Source: an uncultured Oscillospiraceae bacterium (GTDB lineage: Bacteria > Bacillota_A > Clostridia > Oscillospirales > Oscillospiraceae). From it: DNA of 64,000 bases. Below, piece after piece: positions 8,699 to 16,329 of the stretch (the stretch's first letter is position 1; every line of letters starts with the position of its first letter). The stretch is from the NCBI GenBank assembly GCA_910579155.1, contig CAJTTS010000003.1, positions 1 through 64,000 of the forward strand, read 5' to 3'. Position numbers and translations under genes: made by a program. The notes below the pieces were generated by a model that ran no database searches, was not told the DNA's origin, and was given only the letters and a program-made list of their open reading frames with translations.

Positions 8699-9817
8699 TT
8701 GAACGATTTTAGAACTGTCCTGGCGTCCCAGGATATCTGGTACGTATTGCTGGCGCTGCTGCTGGCGGCGCTGGTGTCCTTCGCCTGTACGCCCCTGGTG
8801 AAGGTGCTGTCGGTGAAGATGGGGGCGGTGGACGTGCCCAAGGACAACCGCCGGATGCACGACCACCCCATTCCCCGGATGGGTGGGCTGGCCATTTTCT
8901 TCGGTTTCCTGTTTGCCATCCTGCTGTTCGTTCCCCTGGACACTCCCAAGAAGGGGATGCTGCTGGGGGCGGTTATCATCGTCATCCTGGGTATCTTCGA
9001 CGACATCAACGCCCTGTCCGCCAAGCTGAAATTTGTGGTGCAGATCGCCGCCGCCCTCATCGCCGTGATGGCGGGCAACCGCATCGACGTGCTGTCCAAC
9101 CCCAACATCTTCAGCCCCAACCCGGTGTGGGAGCTGGGCTGGCTGGCCTACCCCGTTACGGTGATCTGGATTGTGGCCATCACCAACGCCGTCAACCTGA
9201 TCGACGGGCTGGATGGGCTGGCCTGCGGTGTGTCCACCATCAGCGCGGCCACCATGCTGGTCATCGCGCTGCTGGTCAGCGAGCCGGACGTGGCCGTCAT
9301 GATGGCGGCGCTGGCGGGGGCGTGCATCGGCTTTCTGCCCTACAACTTCAACCCGGCCAAGATTTTTATGGGGGACACCGGCTCCACGTTCCTGGGCTTT
9401 GTGATGGCCACCGTGTCGGTAAATGGGATGTTCAAGCAGTACCCCATCATCTCCTTTGTGGTGCCCTTCCTCATGCTGGGTCTGCCCATCTTCGACGTGT
9501 GCTTCGCGGTGGTGCGCCGGGTGTCCCACGGGCAGAACCCCATGGCGCCCGACCGGGGGCATGTCCACCACCGGCTCATCGACATGGGCTTTTCCCAGAA
9601 GCAGGCGGTGGGGGTGCTGTACGTCATCTCCGCCATTCTGGGCCTGTCCGCCGTGGTGCTGGCGGCCAGCGGCGCGGTGAAGGCCATGGTGTTCCTGCTG
9701 GCCATGGGGGCGGCGGCCATCATCGCATGGAGGGTGTTCCTGGCCGGCCCCGGCCACGACAGGCCGGAGGGGCCGTCCGCCCCGGCCGGGGAGAAGGGGG
9801 AGGACGAGCATGGATAA
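8699..9817 (+). CDS. tagO: Undecaprenyl-phosphate GlcNAc-1-phosphate transferase (TagO/WecA family)
   Basis: This membrane enzyme transfers sugar-1-phosphate to undecaprenyl phosphate, the first step of wall teichoic acid or surface polysaccharide synthesis. The 372-residue protein has about ten helices. Family motifs are RRMHDHPIPRMGG, the catalytic DD in GIFDDI, NAVNLIDGLDGLA, FMGDTGS and the HVHHRL loop. The start is TTG with aaaggag 10 bases upstream. It overlaps the 2-epimerase gene by 8 bases, which supplies UDP-ManNAc, so the pair fits the linkage-unit pathway; the upstream LCP ligase would attach the finished polymer. Confidence 0.93.
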   Translation: MNDFRTVLASQDIWYVLLALLLAALVSFACTPLVKVLSVKMGAVDVPKDNRRMHDHPIPRMGGLAIFFGFLFAILLFVPLDTPKKGMLLGAVIIVILGIFDDINALSAKLKFVVQIAAALIAVMAGNRIDVLSNPNIFSPNPVWELGWLAYPVTVIWIVAITNAVNLIDGLDGLACGVSTISAATMLVIALLVSEPDVAVMMAALAGACIGFLPYNFNPAKIFMGDTGSTFLGFVMATVSVNGMFKQYPIISFVVPFLMLGLPIFDVCFAVVRRVSHGQNPMAPDRGHVHHRLIDMGFSQKQAVGVLYVISAILGLSAVVLAASGAVKAMVFLLAMGAAAIIAWRVFLAGPGHDRPEGPSAPAGEKGEDEHG

Positions 9818-10958
9818 GCTGAAGGTCATGACCATTTTCGGCACCCGGCCCGAGGCCATCAAGATGGCCCCGCTTGTGAAGGAGCTGGAGGACCGCCCGG
9901 AGTTCGAGAGCCTGTGCTGCGTCACTGCCCAGCACCGGCAGATGCTGGATACGGTGCTGAGCATCTTCCGGATCAGGCCCCGGTTTGACCTGGACATCAT
10001 GGAGCGCAGCCAGACGCTGTCTACCATCACCTCCAAGTGCCTGCTCGGGCTGGAAGAGGTGTTCCGGATGGTGCGGCCCGACCTGGTGCTGGTCCACGGG
10101 GATACCTCCACCACCTTCGCCGGGGCGCTGGCGGCCTTTTACCAGCAGATTACGGTGGGCCATGTGGAGGCTGGTCTGCGCACCTGGGACAAATACTCCC
10201 CCTTCCCGGAGGAGATGAACCGCTCCATGGTGGGGCGGTTGGCCGACCTGCACTTCTGCCCCACGGCGGCCAACCGGCGCAACCTGGAGGCAGAGGGCAT
10301 CAGGAACGGGCTGTTTGTCACCGGCAACACGGTGATCGACGCCCTCCAGACCACTGTGGTGGACTGGTTCACCTTTGATGAAGAGGTGCTGAACGATCTG
10401 GACTATGAGGGCAGGAAGGTGATTCTGGTCACCTGCCACCGCCGGGAGAACTACGGCCAGCCCATGGAGAACATCATGTCCGCCCTGGCCCACATCGCCC
10501 GGACCCACCCCGAGACCGAGCTGGTCTACCCGGTGCATTTAAGCCCGGTGGTGCAGGAGTGTGCCCACCGGCATCTGGACGGTATCGAAAACGTCCATCT
10601 CATTGCGCCCCTGGACGTGGAGGAGATGCACAACCTGATGGCCCGCAGCTACCTGGTGATGACCGACTCCGGCGGGCTCCAGGAGGAGGCTCCCGCGCTG
10701 GGCAAGCCGGTGCTTGTCCTCAGAAAAGAGACCGAGCGGCCAGAGGCCGTGGATGCGGGAACGGTGAAGCTGGCCGGGGTGGACTACGATGAGATTGTCC
10801 GCTTGGCGGACGAGCTGTTGGACAACCCCTCCGCCTATCAGGAGATGGCCCACGCCGTCAACCCATATGGGGACGGCAAAGCCTGCCGCCGCATCGCTGA
10901 CGGCATTTTGTACCACTTCGGCCGGACAGACCGGCCGCCGGAGCCGTTCAACAGTTAA
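9810..10958 (+). CDS. wecB: UDP-N-acetylglucosamine 2-epimerase (non-hydrolysing)
   Basis: This 382-residue GT-B-fold enzyme interconverts UDP-GlcNAc and UDP-ManNAc. Visible are the start VMTIFGTRPEAIKM, VHGDTSTTFAGALA, GHVEAGLRT, EEMNR, TCHRRENYG, and DSGGLQEEAP with VLRKETERPEAVDAGT at the nucleotide site. It overlaps the TagO-type gene by 8 bases. B. subtilis calls this MnaA/YvyH; wecB is the enteric name. Only the full GT-B length, with no hydrolase extension, is present. Confidence 0.95.
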   Translation: MDKLKVMTIFGTRPEAIKMAPLVKELEDRPEFESLCCVTAQHRQMLDTVLSIFRIRPRFDLDIMERSQTLSTITSKCLLGLEEVFRMVRPDLVLVHGDTSTTFAGALAAFYQQITVGHVEAGLRTWDKYSPFPEEMNRSMVGRLADLHFCPTAANRRNLEAEGIRNGLFVTGNTVIDALQTTVVDWFTFDEEVLNDLDYEGRKVILVTCHRRENYGQPMENIMSALAHIARTHPETELVYPVHLSPVVQECAHRHLDGIENVHLIAPLDVEEMHNLMARSYLVMTDSGGLQEEAPALGKPVLVLRKETERPEAVDAGTVKLAGVDYDEIVRLADELLDNPSAYQEMAHAVNPYGDGKACRRIADGILYHFGRTDRPPEPFNS

Positions 10959-10988
10959 ATCCGATTTCTGCGCAGGGGGGAACAGGGC

Positions 10989-11750
10989 TTGGAGGACAAA
11001 AAACGCACGATTATGGCGGTAATCATCATCGCGGTGGTGCTGCTGGCAGTGGTGTACAGCTTCTTTCTCAACCTGTTTGCCCCCACGCCCCGCCTGGAGC
11101 TGGCCAACCCCGACGCCTCCCAGAGCCTTGACCCGGTGGCCCGGGACAGCGGACAATCCGGCGGCGTGGTGGTGGAGGTCACCCCCCGGACGGTGCAGAG
11201 CCTCGTCGCCTCCCTTGACCGCTACGAGAGCTACCGCCGCACGGTGACGGTGGAATACCTGTCCGCGGGCCAGTCCTTGGGGACGGTGGCAGCCCAGGTG
11301 TGGGTGGACGGGGGGTGGACCCGCACTTCCGCCGTGCTGAGCTCCGGGGTGGTGGAAAACGCCGTGGTAGGGGATGGAACGCTGTGGCTGTGGTACGACA
11401 ATGGGCCGCAGGTGTATTCCGGCCCGGCGGCAGAAAAGGCCGCCGACCTGACCCAGCGCCTGCCCACCTATGAGGATGTGCTGGAGCTGGACAAAAGCGG
11501 CATCACCGCTGCGGGTTATGAGGAGCGGGACGGCCAGCCCTGCGTCTACGTGGAGGCAAAAACCGCCATGGATTATACCGAGCGTTATTGGGTGTCGGTG
11601 AACAGCGGCCTTCTGGTGGCGGCGGAAACGGAGAAGGGCGGGGAAGTGGTGTACGCCATGAGCGCCCGGGACGTGGTAAGCCCTCTGGAGGAGACTGGCG
11701 GCGTCTTTGCCCTCCCTGACGGCAGGCTGCTGCGCACGCAGGAGGAGTAG
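10989..11750 (+). CDS. Membrane-anchored extracellular protein of unknown function
   Basis: The 253-residue protein has a short basic N-terminus (EDKKRT) and one membrane helix (IMAVIIIAVVLLAVVYSFF), then about 220 outside residues with alternating strands and no cysteine cluster. The pattern (YRRTVTVEYL, VWVDGGWTRTSAVL, WYDNGPQVY, YWVSVNSGLLVAAE) resembles beta-sheet lipoprotein carriers of the LolA/MucB fold, but that is only an impression. The start is TTG with an aggggggaa stretch upstream. It follows the epimerase by 30 bases and may belong to the same surface-polymer operon. It ends 3 bases from the convergent gene at 11754. Confidence 0.7.
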   Translation: MEDKKRTIMAVIIIAVVLLAVVYSFFLNLFAPTPRLELANPDASQSLDPVARDSGQSGGVVVEVTPRTVQSLVASLDRYESYRRTVTVEYLSAGQSLGTVAAQVWVDGGWTRTSAVLSSGVVENAVVGDGTLWLWYDNGPQVYSGPAAEKAADLTQRLPTYEDVLELDKSGITAAGYEERDGQPCVYVEAKTAMDYTERYWVSVNSGLLVAAETEKGGEVVYAMSARDVVSPLEETGGVFALPDGRLLRTQEE

Positions 11751-11753
11751 GGC

Positions 11754-12161
11754 CTACCCTTGCGCTTCTCCGTCGTCCAACCCCAGCAGGAGCAGCAGGC
11801 CCAGGGTGATGACCAGCTCCAGATTATCCCCGTCCTCCAGGTAGAGGAACAGGATAATGAGCACCAGCAAAATGTCCCCGGTGTCAAAATTCTCCAGGGA
11901 GAAGTGCTTGAGCACCCCGCCCAAAAGCTGGCTCAGCCCGCCGGTTACGTCCTTGAGCAGGTCGTTTTTGGAGCGCATGGGCCGGTCCGGCCCGCCGGAA
12001 TGGGGCGCGTTGGGACGGTGCTGGTTCTGATTCTGATTCGGGTAATTGGGATTGGAACCGTGGCTCTGCTGGCCCTGGTGGTTTTGGGACGGACCATGGG
12101 ACTCCGGCTCCAGGAGGACAAAGCCGCCGTTGTCCATATCGTCCAGATAGCGGTTATACAT
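11754..12161 (-). CDS. Hypothetical membrane protein, third gene of a small operon
   Basis: Residues 1-60 of this 135-residue protein are polar and rich in Asn/Gln/Pro/His (QNHQGQQSHGSNPNYPNQN-like). The rest holds two hydrophobic stretches, FDTGDILLVLIILFLYL and ELVITLGLLLLLGL, separated by EDGDN. The ATG has aaggagg upstream and overlaps the preceding gene by 8 bases, so it is co-translated with it. No family function is recognised. The second hydrophobic stretch suggests a membrane-seated partner for the two soluble proteins encoded before it. Confidence 0.65.
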   Translation of the reverse strand: MYNRYLDDMDNGGFVLLEPESHGPSQNHQGQQSHGSNPNYPNQNQNQHRPNAPHSGGPDRPMRSKNDLLKDVTGGLSQLLGGVLKHFSLENFDTGDILLVLIILFLYLEDGDNLELVITLGLLLLLGLDDGEAQG

Positions 12162-12648
12162 GGCCGTCCTCCTTGCGCTGCCGGAACAGCTCCAGCCCCG
12201 AGCGGATCAACCGGGACATCTTGGCGATCTGGATCGCCTTGTCCAGCTTGGCGTACCGCCGTTCCTTTACAAAGGGGCGCAAAGCGTTGAGCAGGGCGGT
12301 GCGCTGATCGTCGCCGCCGTCGTTGAACTGGCCGATGAGGCTGGCGGCGGCGGACAGGGTGCCAGGGTCCAGGCTACCCAACGCGCCCAGCATCCCCCCC
12401 AGCCCGCCGGAGGCGGCGTGCGCCGCCGGGGGGGCGGGGGATGGAGGGGCAGGCGCGTCCCCGGCTTGGGGCGGCGGGGCTTGGTCCGCCGGGGTCTGAT
12501 TCGCCTGGCCCTGTTCCTGGGGCTGGGCCTGACCGGAGTCCGCCGGACCCGGCCCGCCCAGATTTAGGGATTGGGCCAGGGACATGATTTGAGCCATGGC
12601 CTGGGGGTTGCCCAGGATATTTTCCAGTTTTTCCTCCAGTTCGCCCAT
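12154..12648 (-). CDS. Hypothetical helical protein with Pro/Gln/Ala linker, second gene of operon
   Basis: This 164-residue protein starts MGELEEKLENILGNPQAMAQIM, a short helix repeat related to the one in the upstream 86-residue protein (both carry an N-P/D-P...MxxLxxSL pattern). About 65 residues of Pro/Gln/Ala/Gly linker follow, then a basic C-terminus (LRPFVKERRYAKLDKAIQIAKMSRLIRSGLELF region) that looks like a nucleic-acid or membrane-surface binding helix. The ATG at 12648 is chosen over the frame's first ATG (12672) because aggagggg lies 6 bases upstream of it. The function is unknown. Confidence 0.65.
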   Translation of the reverse strand: MGELEEKLENILGNPQAMAQIMSLAQSLNLGGPGPADSGQAQPQEQGQANQTPADQAPPPQAGDAPAPPSPAPPAAHAASGGLGGMLGALGSLDPGTLSAAASLIGQFNDGGDDQRTALLNALRPFVKERRYAKLDKAIQIAKMSRLIRSGLELFRQRKEDGHV

Positions 12649-12684
12649 GACATTCCCCTCCTGGCGCGGCATTCGGCCTGTGTT

Positions 12685-12945
12685 TTACTGAAAGTTTTCC
12701 TTCATCTTCTGGATGAGCTTTGCCCCCTCCGGGTCCTGCATGAGGTGGCGGATGGCGTCGGTGAGCTGGGCCGTGTCCCCTTTGGCGGCCCGCTGGGCCG
12801 CAGACTCCAGGTCCCCGGCGCTCTGGCTGAGCATTGAGAAAATCTTTTGAGTTTCCGGGGCGTCCCGGAGCTTTTCCAGCTTGGACGGGTCTTTCATGAG
12901 GCGGCTGGCCTCTTTTCCCTTGAACAGTTCGTCAAAATTCGGCAT
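12685..12945 (-). CDS. Small alpha-helical hypothetical protein, first gene of operon
   Basis: The 86-residue protein is highly charged and helical, with no cysteines. It has a central KIFSMLSQSAGDLESAAQRAAKGD segment (quoted by its ends) and a C-terminal IRHLMQDPEGAKLIQKM repeat whose D-P-x-G/A-x-x-L spacing recurs in the next gene. It starts at an ATG with ggaggga upstream. It is transcribed divergently from the phosphodiesterase at 13002, so both promoters lie in 12946-13001. The function is unknown; the three-gene operon appears to act as a unit. Confidence 0.65.
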   Translation of the reverse strand: MPNFDELFKGKEASRLMKDPSKLEKLRDAPETQKIFSMLSQSAGDLESAAQRAAKGDTAQLTDAIRHLMQDPEGAKLIQKMKENFQ

Positions 12946-13001
12946 AGGTGATCCCTCCGTTCATTGTCAGTATATGTTTGCCGGGAGGAATGGTGAACTA
13001 C

Positions 13002-13460
13002 ATGAAGATTTTAGTGTTTTCAGATTCTCACGGACGGTTGGGCCTGATGTTGGACGCCGTGGAGAAGGAGCGCCCCCAGCGGGTATTTTTCCTGGGGGAC
13101 TGCTACCGGGATGGCCAGGCCCTGGCGGACGCATACCCGGACATCCCCATGGAGCTGGTGCGCGGAAACTGCGACTGGGACAAGGCCCCGAATGAGTTGA
13201 TTGTGGAGGCGGGGGGCGTGAAGTTCCTGCTCGCCCACGGCCATCGCTACGGCGTAAAGGGCGGTACCGACCAGTTGGCCTACGCGGCCCGGGAGAAGGG
13301 AGTGGACGTGGCCTGTTTCGGCCATACCCACGACGCGCTGAACATGCCCGACCGGGGCGTGTGGCTGTTCAACCCGGGTTCCGCCGGGGGAATCCATGCC
13401 CGGGCGGGCTATGGGGTGATCCTGGTATCCTCCGGGAAGTTCCGCACGGCGTTAAAATGA
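13002..13460 (+). CDS. YfcE/MJ0936-family metallophosphoesterase
   Basis: This 152-residue calcineurin-like phosphoesterase shows the metal motifs D-x-H in FSDSHG (residues ~6-11), GD in LGDCYRDG, the GN motif in VRGNCDWD, and LLAHGHRYG and CFGHTHDA histidines. Length matches the YfcE/MJ0936 family, which acts on phosphodiesters with unknown physiological substrate. The ATG at 13002 fits the family start; alternatives at 12990 or 12993 lie nearly on top of the gggagg site. A strong terminator follows directly. Confidence 0.9.
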   Translation: MKILVFSDSHGRLGLMLDAVEKERPQRVFFLGDCYRDGQALADAYPDIPMELVRGNCDWDKAPNELIVEAGGVKFLLAHGHRYGVKGGTDQLAYAAREKGVDVACFGHTHDALNMPDRGVWLFNPGSAGGIHARAGYGVILVSSGKFRTALK

Positions 13461-13499
13461 AAAAATCCCGGCGCGAATGATTTCGCGCCGGGATTTTTT
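13461..13499. terminator. Bidirectional rho-independent terminator
   Basis: AATCCCGGCGCGAA and its complement form a 14-bp perfect stem with a 4-base loop, flanked by an A run on the left and TTTTTT on the right. It can end the phosphodiesterase transcript and, in the other direction, the DUF378 gene. Confidence 0.92.
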
Positions 13500-13500
13500 G

Positions 13501-13719
13501 TTACGCGTGGCTATGCCGGGTGTGGGTTTCCTCGGTGCGGAACAGCATGGTCACGCACCACAGGGCTGCCAGGCCCACGATGGTGTAGATGATCCGGGCC
13601 AGCCAGGTGCCGGAGCCGCCGGAGATGAAGGCCACCAGGTCGAAGTTAAACAGCCCGATGCACCCCCAGTTCAGCCCGCCGATGATAGCCACTACTAAGG
13701 CAATCTTATCCAGGAACAC
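13501..13719 (-). CDS. DUF378 family small membrane protein
   Basis: This 72-residue protein has two or three hydrophobic segments. The DUF378 pattern is IALVVAIIGGLNWGCIGLFNFDLVAFI, of which the INWG-type core (GGLNWGCIGLF) is diagnostic, followed by a second helix (LARIIYTIVGLAALWCV). The tail is His/Thr-rich. The GTG at 13719 is used because aaggagg lies 8-14 bases upstream; the longer frame to 13833 lacks one and starts with unrelated basic residues. No molecular function is established for the family. Confidence 0.85.
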   Translation of the reverse strand: MFLDKIALVVAIIGGLNWGCIGLFNFDLVAFISGGSGTWLARIIYTIVGLAALWCVTMLFRTEETHTRHSHA

Positions 13720-13845
13720 GGTACGAACCTCCTTCTTTGACCGGGGGGAGCGTTTTCGCGTTCCGCCCGTTTTTGTGGTCACAGAGGTAGTTTGCGCCCG
13801 CTTCGGTCCGCTATGCTGGAAATTTTTTAACAAATTTGCCGCTTC

Positions 13846-14925
13846 TTACTTCGCCGTCACGGTCTGGCTGGTGGGGGTCACGCACACGTAGCTTTTGCCC
13901 CGGCCCAGGGCCAGAGGCTCGCCGTTCTCGGTGAAGTAGCGGAGCTGGCTGTCTGCGCCGCCCTTTTCCCACTTGATGGGGATCATCTTACCGCCGCAGG
14001 CAAACCAGCCCTTGCCGGAGCTCAGATCCACCCGGATCCGGCCTGCGTCGTCCAGCACTACGATGCTGGTCTGGAGCACCAGCACATTGGTGACCGACAC
14101 CTGCGCACTGTCGTTGCCGTCTATGTAGGGCGCACCGTACTCTTCCACCAGATAGGCGCTGCGGTCAGCGTCGTAGCGGAACACGCCGGTTTTATAGGTG
14201 GAGAAGGGGACGGTGACGGTGGCGGCGCTGATCCCGCCCGCCGGGGCGCCGTCGTCGGCAAAGGTCATCGCATAGGCGTAGCCGCCGCTGTGTTCCTCCA
14301 GCCCGCGGGAGGCCAGCATACCGGTGATGGCCTCGCCGGAGGTGAGCAAGGAGTGCTCGTAATCGTAGTAGTGGCCTTCGACGCGCTCACGGTCCCGCCA
14401 GAACATCCCGGCGTCCTTGCCGGAGTAGTAGCCGTTGACCCCGTCTACGGTGAACAGGCCCAGCCGGTCCCTGGTGTTATAGAACTCCGGGCTGCCCCCG
14501 GCGTGGATGAACACCGCCTCGTGGCCCTGGGCAAGCTCCCAAAAGTATTGCCGGGCGGAGCGCACCGAGCCCACCGGGCCGAGCTGGGACGGGTCCTGGT
14601 ACACCGCCAGCATCCGGGTGATACCGCCCTCGGCCAGCACCTCGTAGATGATATCCGCCTGGCCGTTGCCCTGCTGGGGCAGGGCGCTTTTCAAATTGTT
14701 AAGCATGACGGCCACCGGCCGCTTGCCGGAGAGGTCCTGGTCACAGGGCAGGCCGGTGAGGGGGTGGTAGAAGGGGATGGGCGTGGGGGTGGGGAGGGGG
14801 TCCTGGCTCTCCGGGACGGCAGAGGCCGTCTGGACGGGGTCCGGGGACGGGTCCGGGCTCTCGGCGTGACAGCCTGCCAAAGGCAGGAGCAGCAGGACGC
14901 AGAACAGACAGATGATTCGCTTCAT
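13846..14925 (-). CDS. DUF3048 (YerB-like) lipoprotein
   Basis: The 359-residue secreted lipoprotein has a short signal peptide ending in the lipobox LAGC (Cys near 19), then a Pro/Asp/Thr-rich linker (~40 residues) and the DUF3048 domain: PLTGLP, RPVAVMLNNLKSALPQ, DIIYEVLAEGGITRMLAVY, GSVRSARQYF and a second half with ITVSFSTYKTGVF-like strands and the closing GKSYVCVT. B. subtilis YerB is the reference; its role is unknown. The ATG at 14925 has gaggaggga upstream. A 5' extension to 14973 in the same frame has none. Confidence 0.88.
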   Translation of the reverse strand: MKRIICLFCVLLLLPLAGCHAESPDPSPDPVQTASAVPESQDPLPTPTPIPFYHPLTGLPCDQDLSGKRPVAVMLNNLKSALPQQGNGQADIIYEVLAEGGITRMLAVYQDPSQLGPVGSVRSARQYFWELAQGHEAVFIHAGGSPEFYNTRDRLGLFTVDGVNGYYSGKDAGMFWRDRERVEGHYYDYEHSLLTSGEAITGMLASRGLEEHSGGYAYAMTFADDGAPAGGISAATVTVPFSTYKTGVFRYDADRSAYLVEEYGAPYIDGNDSAQVSVTNVLVLQTSIVVLDDAGRIRVDLSSGKGWFACGGKMIPIKWEKGGADSQLRYFTENGEPLALGRGKSYVCVTPTSQTVTAK

Positions 14926-15036
14926 GGATGGTCCCTCCTCAGAGTATGCCCGCGGACGGCGGGTATAAGTCAAGCATATTATATCAGCGCGGACGAAATT
15001 TGTAAATGGACATTTGGCGCAAGCCGGACAAGGTAC

Positions 15037-15065
15037 TTGCCAACCGGCCCGTGCTTTGCTATAAT
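15037..15065 (+). promoter_or_regulatory. Sigma-A type promoter for the 15108 gene
   Basis: TTGCCA at 15037-15042, a 17-bp spacer and a perfect TATAAT at 15060-15065. The start codon of the next gene is 42 bases downstream. The same TTGCCA/17/TATAAT arrangement recurs before cdaA at 22051. Confidence 0.85.
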
Positions 15066-15107
15066 ATCAAATTACAAACTATGATAAAGGAGTTGTGAAG
15101 CTGCATC

Positions 15108-15899
15108 ATGGACGCTTCTGTGCCCATATTTCAGCAGACCCTGGCCTCCCTGGGGCTGGACGTGGCTCCGGCGGGGGAGTGCGGGTTTGAGGAGTTGACG
15201 GCGGCCTTCCGCGTCCGGCTGGAGGCGGGAAAGGGACCTGTCCACATCAAGGGCATGACCGCCATGGCGGAGTGCCGCGCCGCCATGCTGGCGGTGAGCA
15301 GGCTGGGGTGCGGCGCGCCCTGGGTGAGCTGGGTGTGTGACGAAGAGGGGGAGTCCCCCACCCGGGTACACATGCTGGCGGCCCTGTTCGTGTGCGAAGG
15401 GATGGGTGCCGCAGGGTTCGGCATCGACTGCCCCGAGGAGGTTGTGGACCGGCGCCTGGCCGAGCTGGCCGCCTATGCTCAGATTCCCCTGTTCCGGGTG
15501 AGGGAGGGCAGGCCGGAGCCCTACCCCTACAGGCCCGTCCCCCGGGACCCGGACGCCATTCCATGCGCCACCGGCGCCGATCCCTGCTTCATCAGCCGCA
15601 CCATTGACGTGGGGGAGGAGCTGGAGTGCGGCCCGGACCTGTTGGAGGATATTATCGCCGCCGAGGACGACCCGGTGGGGGCGGTCAAGATCGCCATCCA
15701 GAGCCAGGACGACGTGGATGTGTTTGCCCAGCACCAGTACGCTGTCCGGGAGGCGCTGTGCCTGTGTTCCGACGTGCCCGAGCTGCTGGAGGAGGCCCTG
15801 CGGGTGTACCAGGGCCGGGCGTTCTACGACGGTACTGGGGACATTGCCCGGGAGGAACTGGACCGGCTTACCCGGACCTATGGCCTTATCGTACTATAA
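15108..15899 (+). CDS. Protein resembling a homocysteine S-methyltransferase domain, zinc ligands absent (tentative)
   Basis: The 263-residue protein has a central stretch VHIKGMTAMAECRAAMLAVSR...WVSWVCDEEG...ALFVCEGMGAAGFGIDC that resembles the C-terminal barrel half of corrinoid methionine synthases, where a G-x-x-A-x-G-x-N-C turn occurs. The zinc-binding Cys-Cys motif that closes the active site is missing, and the C-terminal third (EELECGPDLLEDIIAAEDD onward) is unlike that family. It may be a degenerate, non-catalytic relative. A weak link is aaaggag 15 bases before the ATG. It is followed by the TSCPD gene after 28 bases. Confidence 0.5.
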   Translation: MDASVPIFQQTLASLGLDVAPAGECGFEELTAAFRVRLEAGKGPVHIKGMTAMAECRAAMLAVSRLGCGAPWVSWVCDEEGESPTRVHMLAALFVCEGMGAAGFGIDCPEEVVDRRLAELAAYAQIPLFRVREGRPEPYPYRPVPRDPDAIPCATGADPCFISRTIDVGEELECGPDLLEDIIAAEDDPVGAVKIAIQSQDDVDVFAQHQYAVREALCLCSDVPELLEEALRVYQGRAFYDGTGDIAREELDRLTRTYGLIVL

Positions 15900-15927
15900 A
15901 ATTATATATAGAAAGAGGAGAAACAAT

Positions 15928-16173
15928 ATGGAAACCATCAATTATACCCCCCGGGGCGTGTGCTCCCAGAAGATGGAGATCGACGTGGAGGACGGCGTGA
16001 TCCAGGCCGTCCGGGTGATGGGGGGCTGCAATGGCAACCTGAAGGGCATCGCCTCCCTGATGAAGGGGATGGGCGTGGAGGACGCCATCGCCCGGATGGA
16101 GGGCATCCGCTGCGGCATGAAGCCCACCTCCTGCCCGGATCAACTGGCCCAGGCGCTGAAGTCCGCCCGTTAA
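15928..16173 (+). CDS. TSCPD domain protein (TIGR03905-like)
   Basis: This 81-residue protein carries the signature TSCPDQLAQAL at the C-terminus, plus GVCSQKMEIDVEDGVIQ and VMGGCNGNLKGIASLMKGM. The same domain ends B12-dependent ribonucleotide reductases; short stand-alone versions occur across Clostridia with unknown function. Four cysteines (two CxxK/GGC, one RCGM, one SCPD) suggest metal binding. Start at 15928 has gaggag upstream. It probably shares the TTGCCA/TATAAT promoter with the preceding gene and ends at a strong hairpin. Confidence 0.88.
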   Translation: METINYTPRGVCSQKMEIDVEDGVIQAVRVMGGCNGNLKGIASLMKGMGVEDAIARMEGIRCGMKPTSCPDQLAQALKSAR

Positions 16174-16193
16174 AGTCCCGAATATGCGTGAAG

Positions 16194-16225
16194 GAAGGTC
16201 CCCGCCGCCGGCGGGGACCTTCTTA
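16194..16225 (+). terminator. Rho-independent terminator after the TSCPD gene
   Basis: GAAGGTCCCCGCC pairs with GGCGGGGACCTTC almost without a loop, then TTATGTTATT. The T tract is interrupted but the stem is very stable. Confidence 0.75.
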
Positions 16226-16264
16226 TGTTATTGGAAAGCCCTGCCTCTTCTGGAAACCATTGTG

Positions 16265-16304
16265 CCTTGCCAAATGGTTACAAATCGGTTACAATGTGAT
16301 TACA
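16265..16304 (-). promoter_or_regulatory. Array of WalR-like boxes before the first wall hydrolase gene
   Basis: On the minus strand the sequence reads TGTAAT-N5-TGTAAC-N5-TGTAAC, with a weaker fourth copy, at an exact 11-bp period (plus-strand GGTTACAA at 16276 and 16287, GATTACA at 16298). This fits the WalR (YycF) box TGTWAH-N5-TGTWAH that controls wall hydrolase genes in low-GC Firmicutes. PhoP boxes are related and cannot be excluded. The start codon lies 25 bases downstream, so the boxes could overlap the promoter. Confidence 0.7.
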
Positions 16305-16329
16305 GCTTGAAACCAAGGAGTGACAGGAC

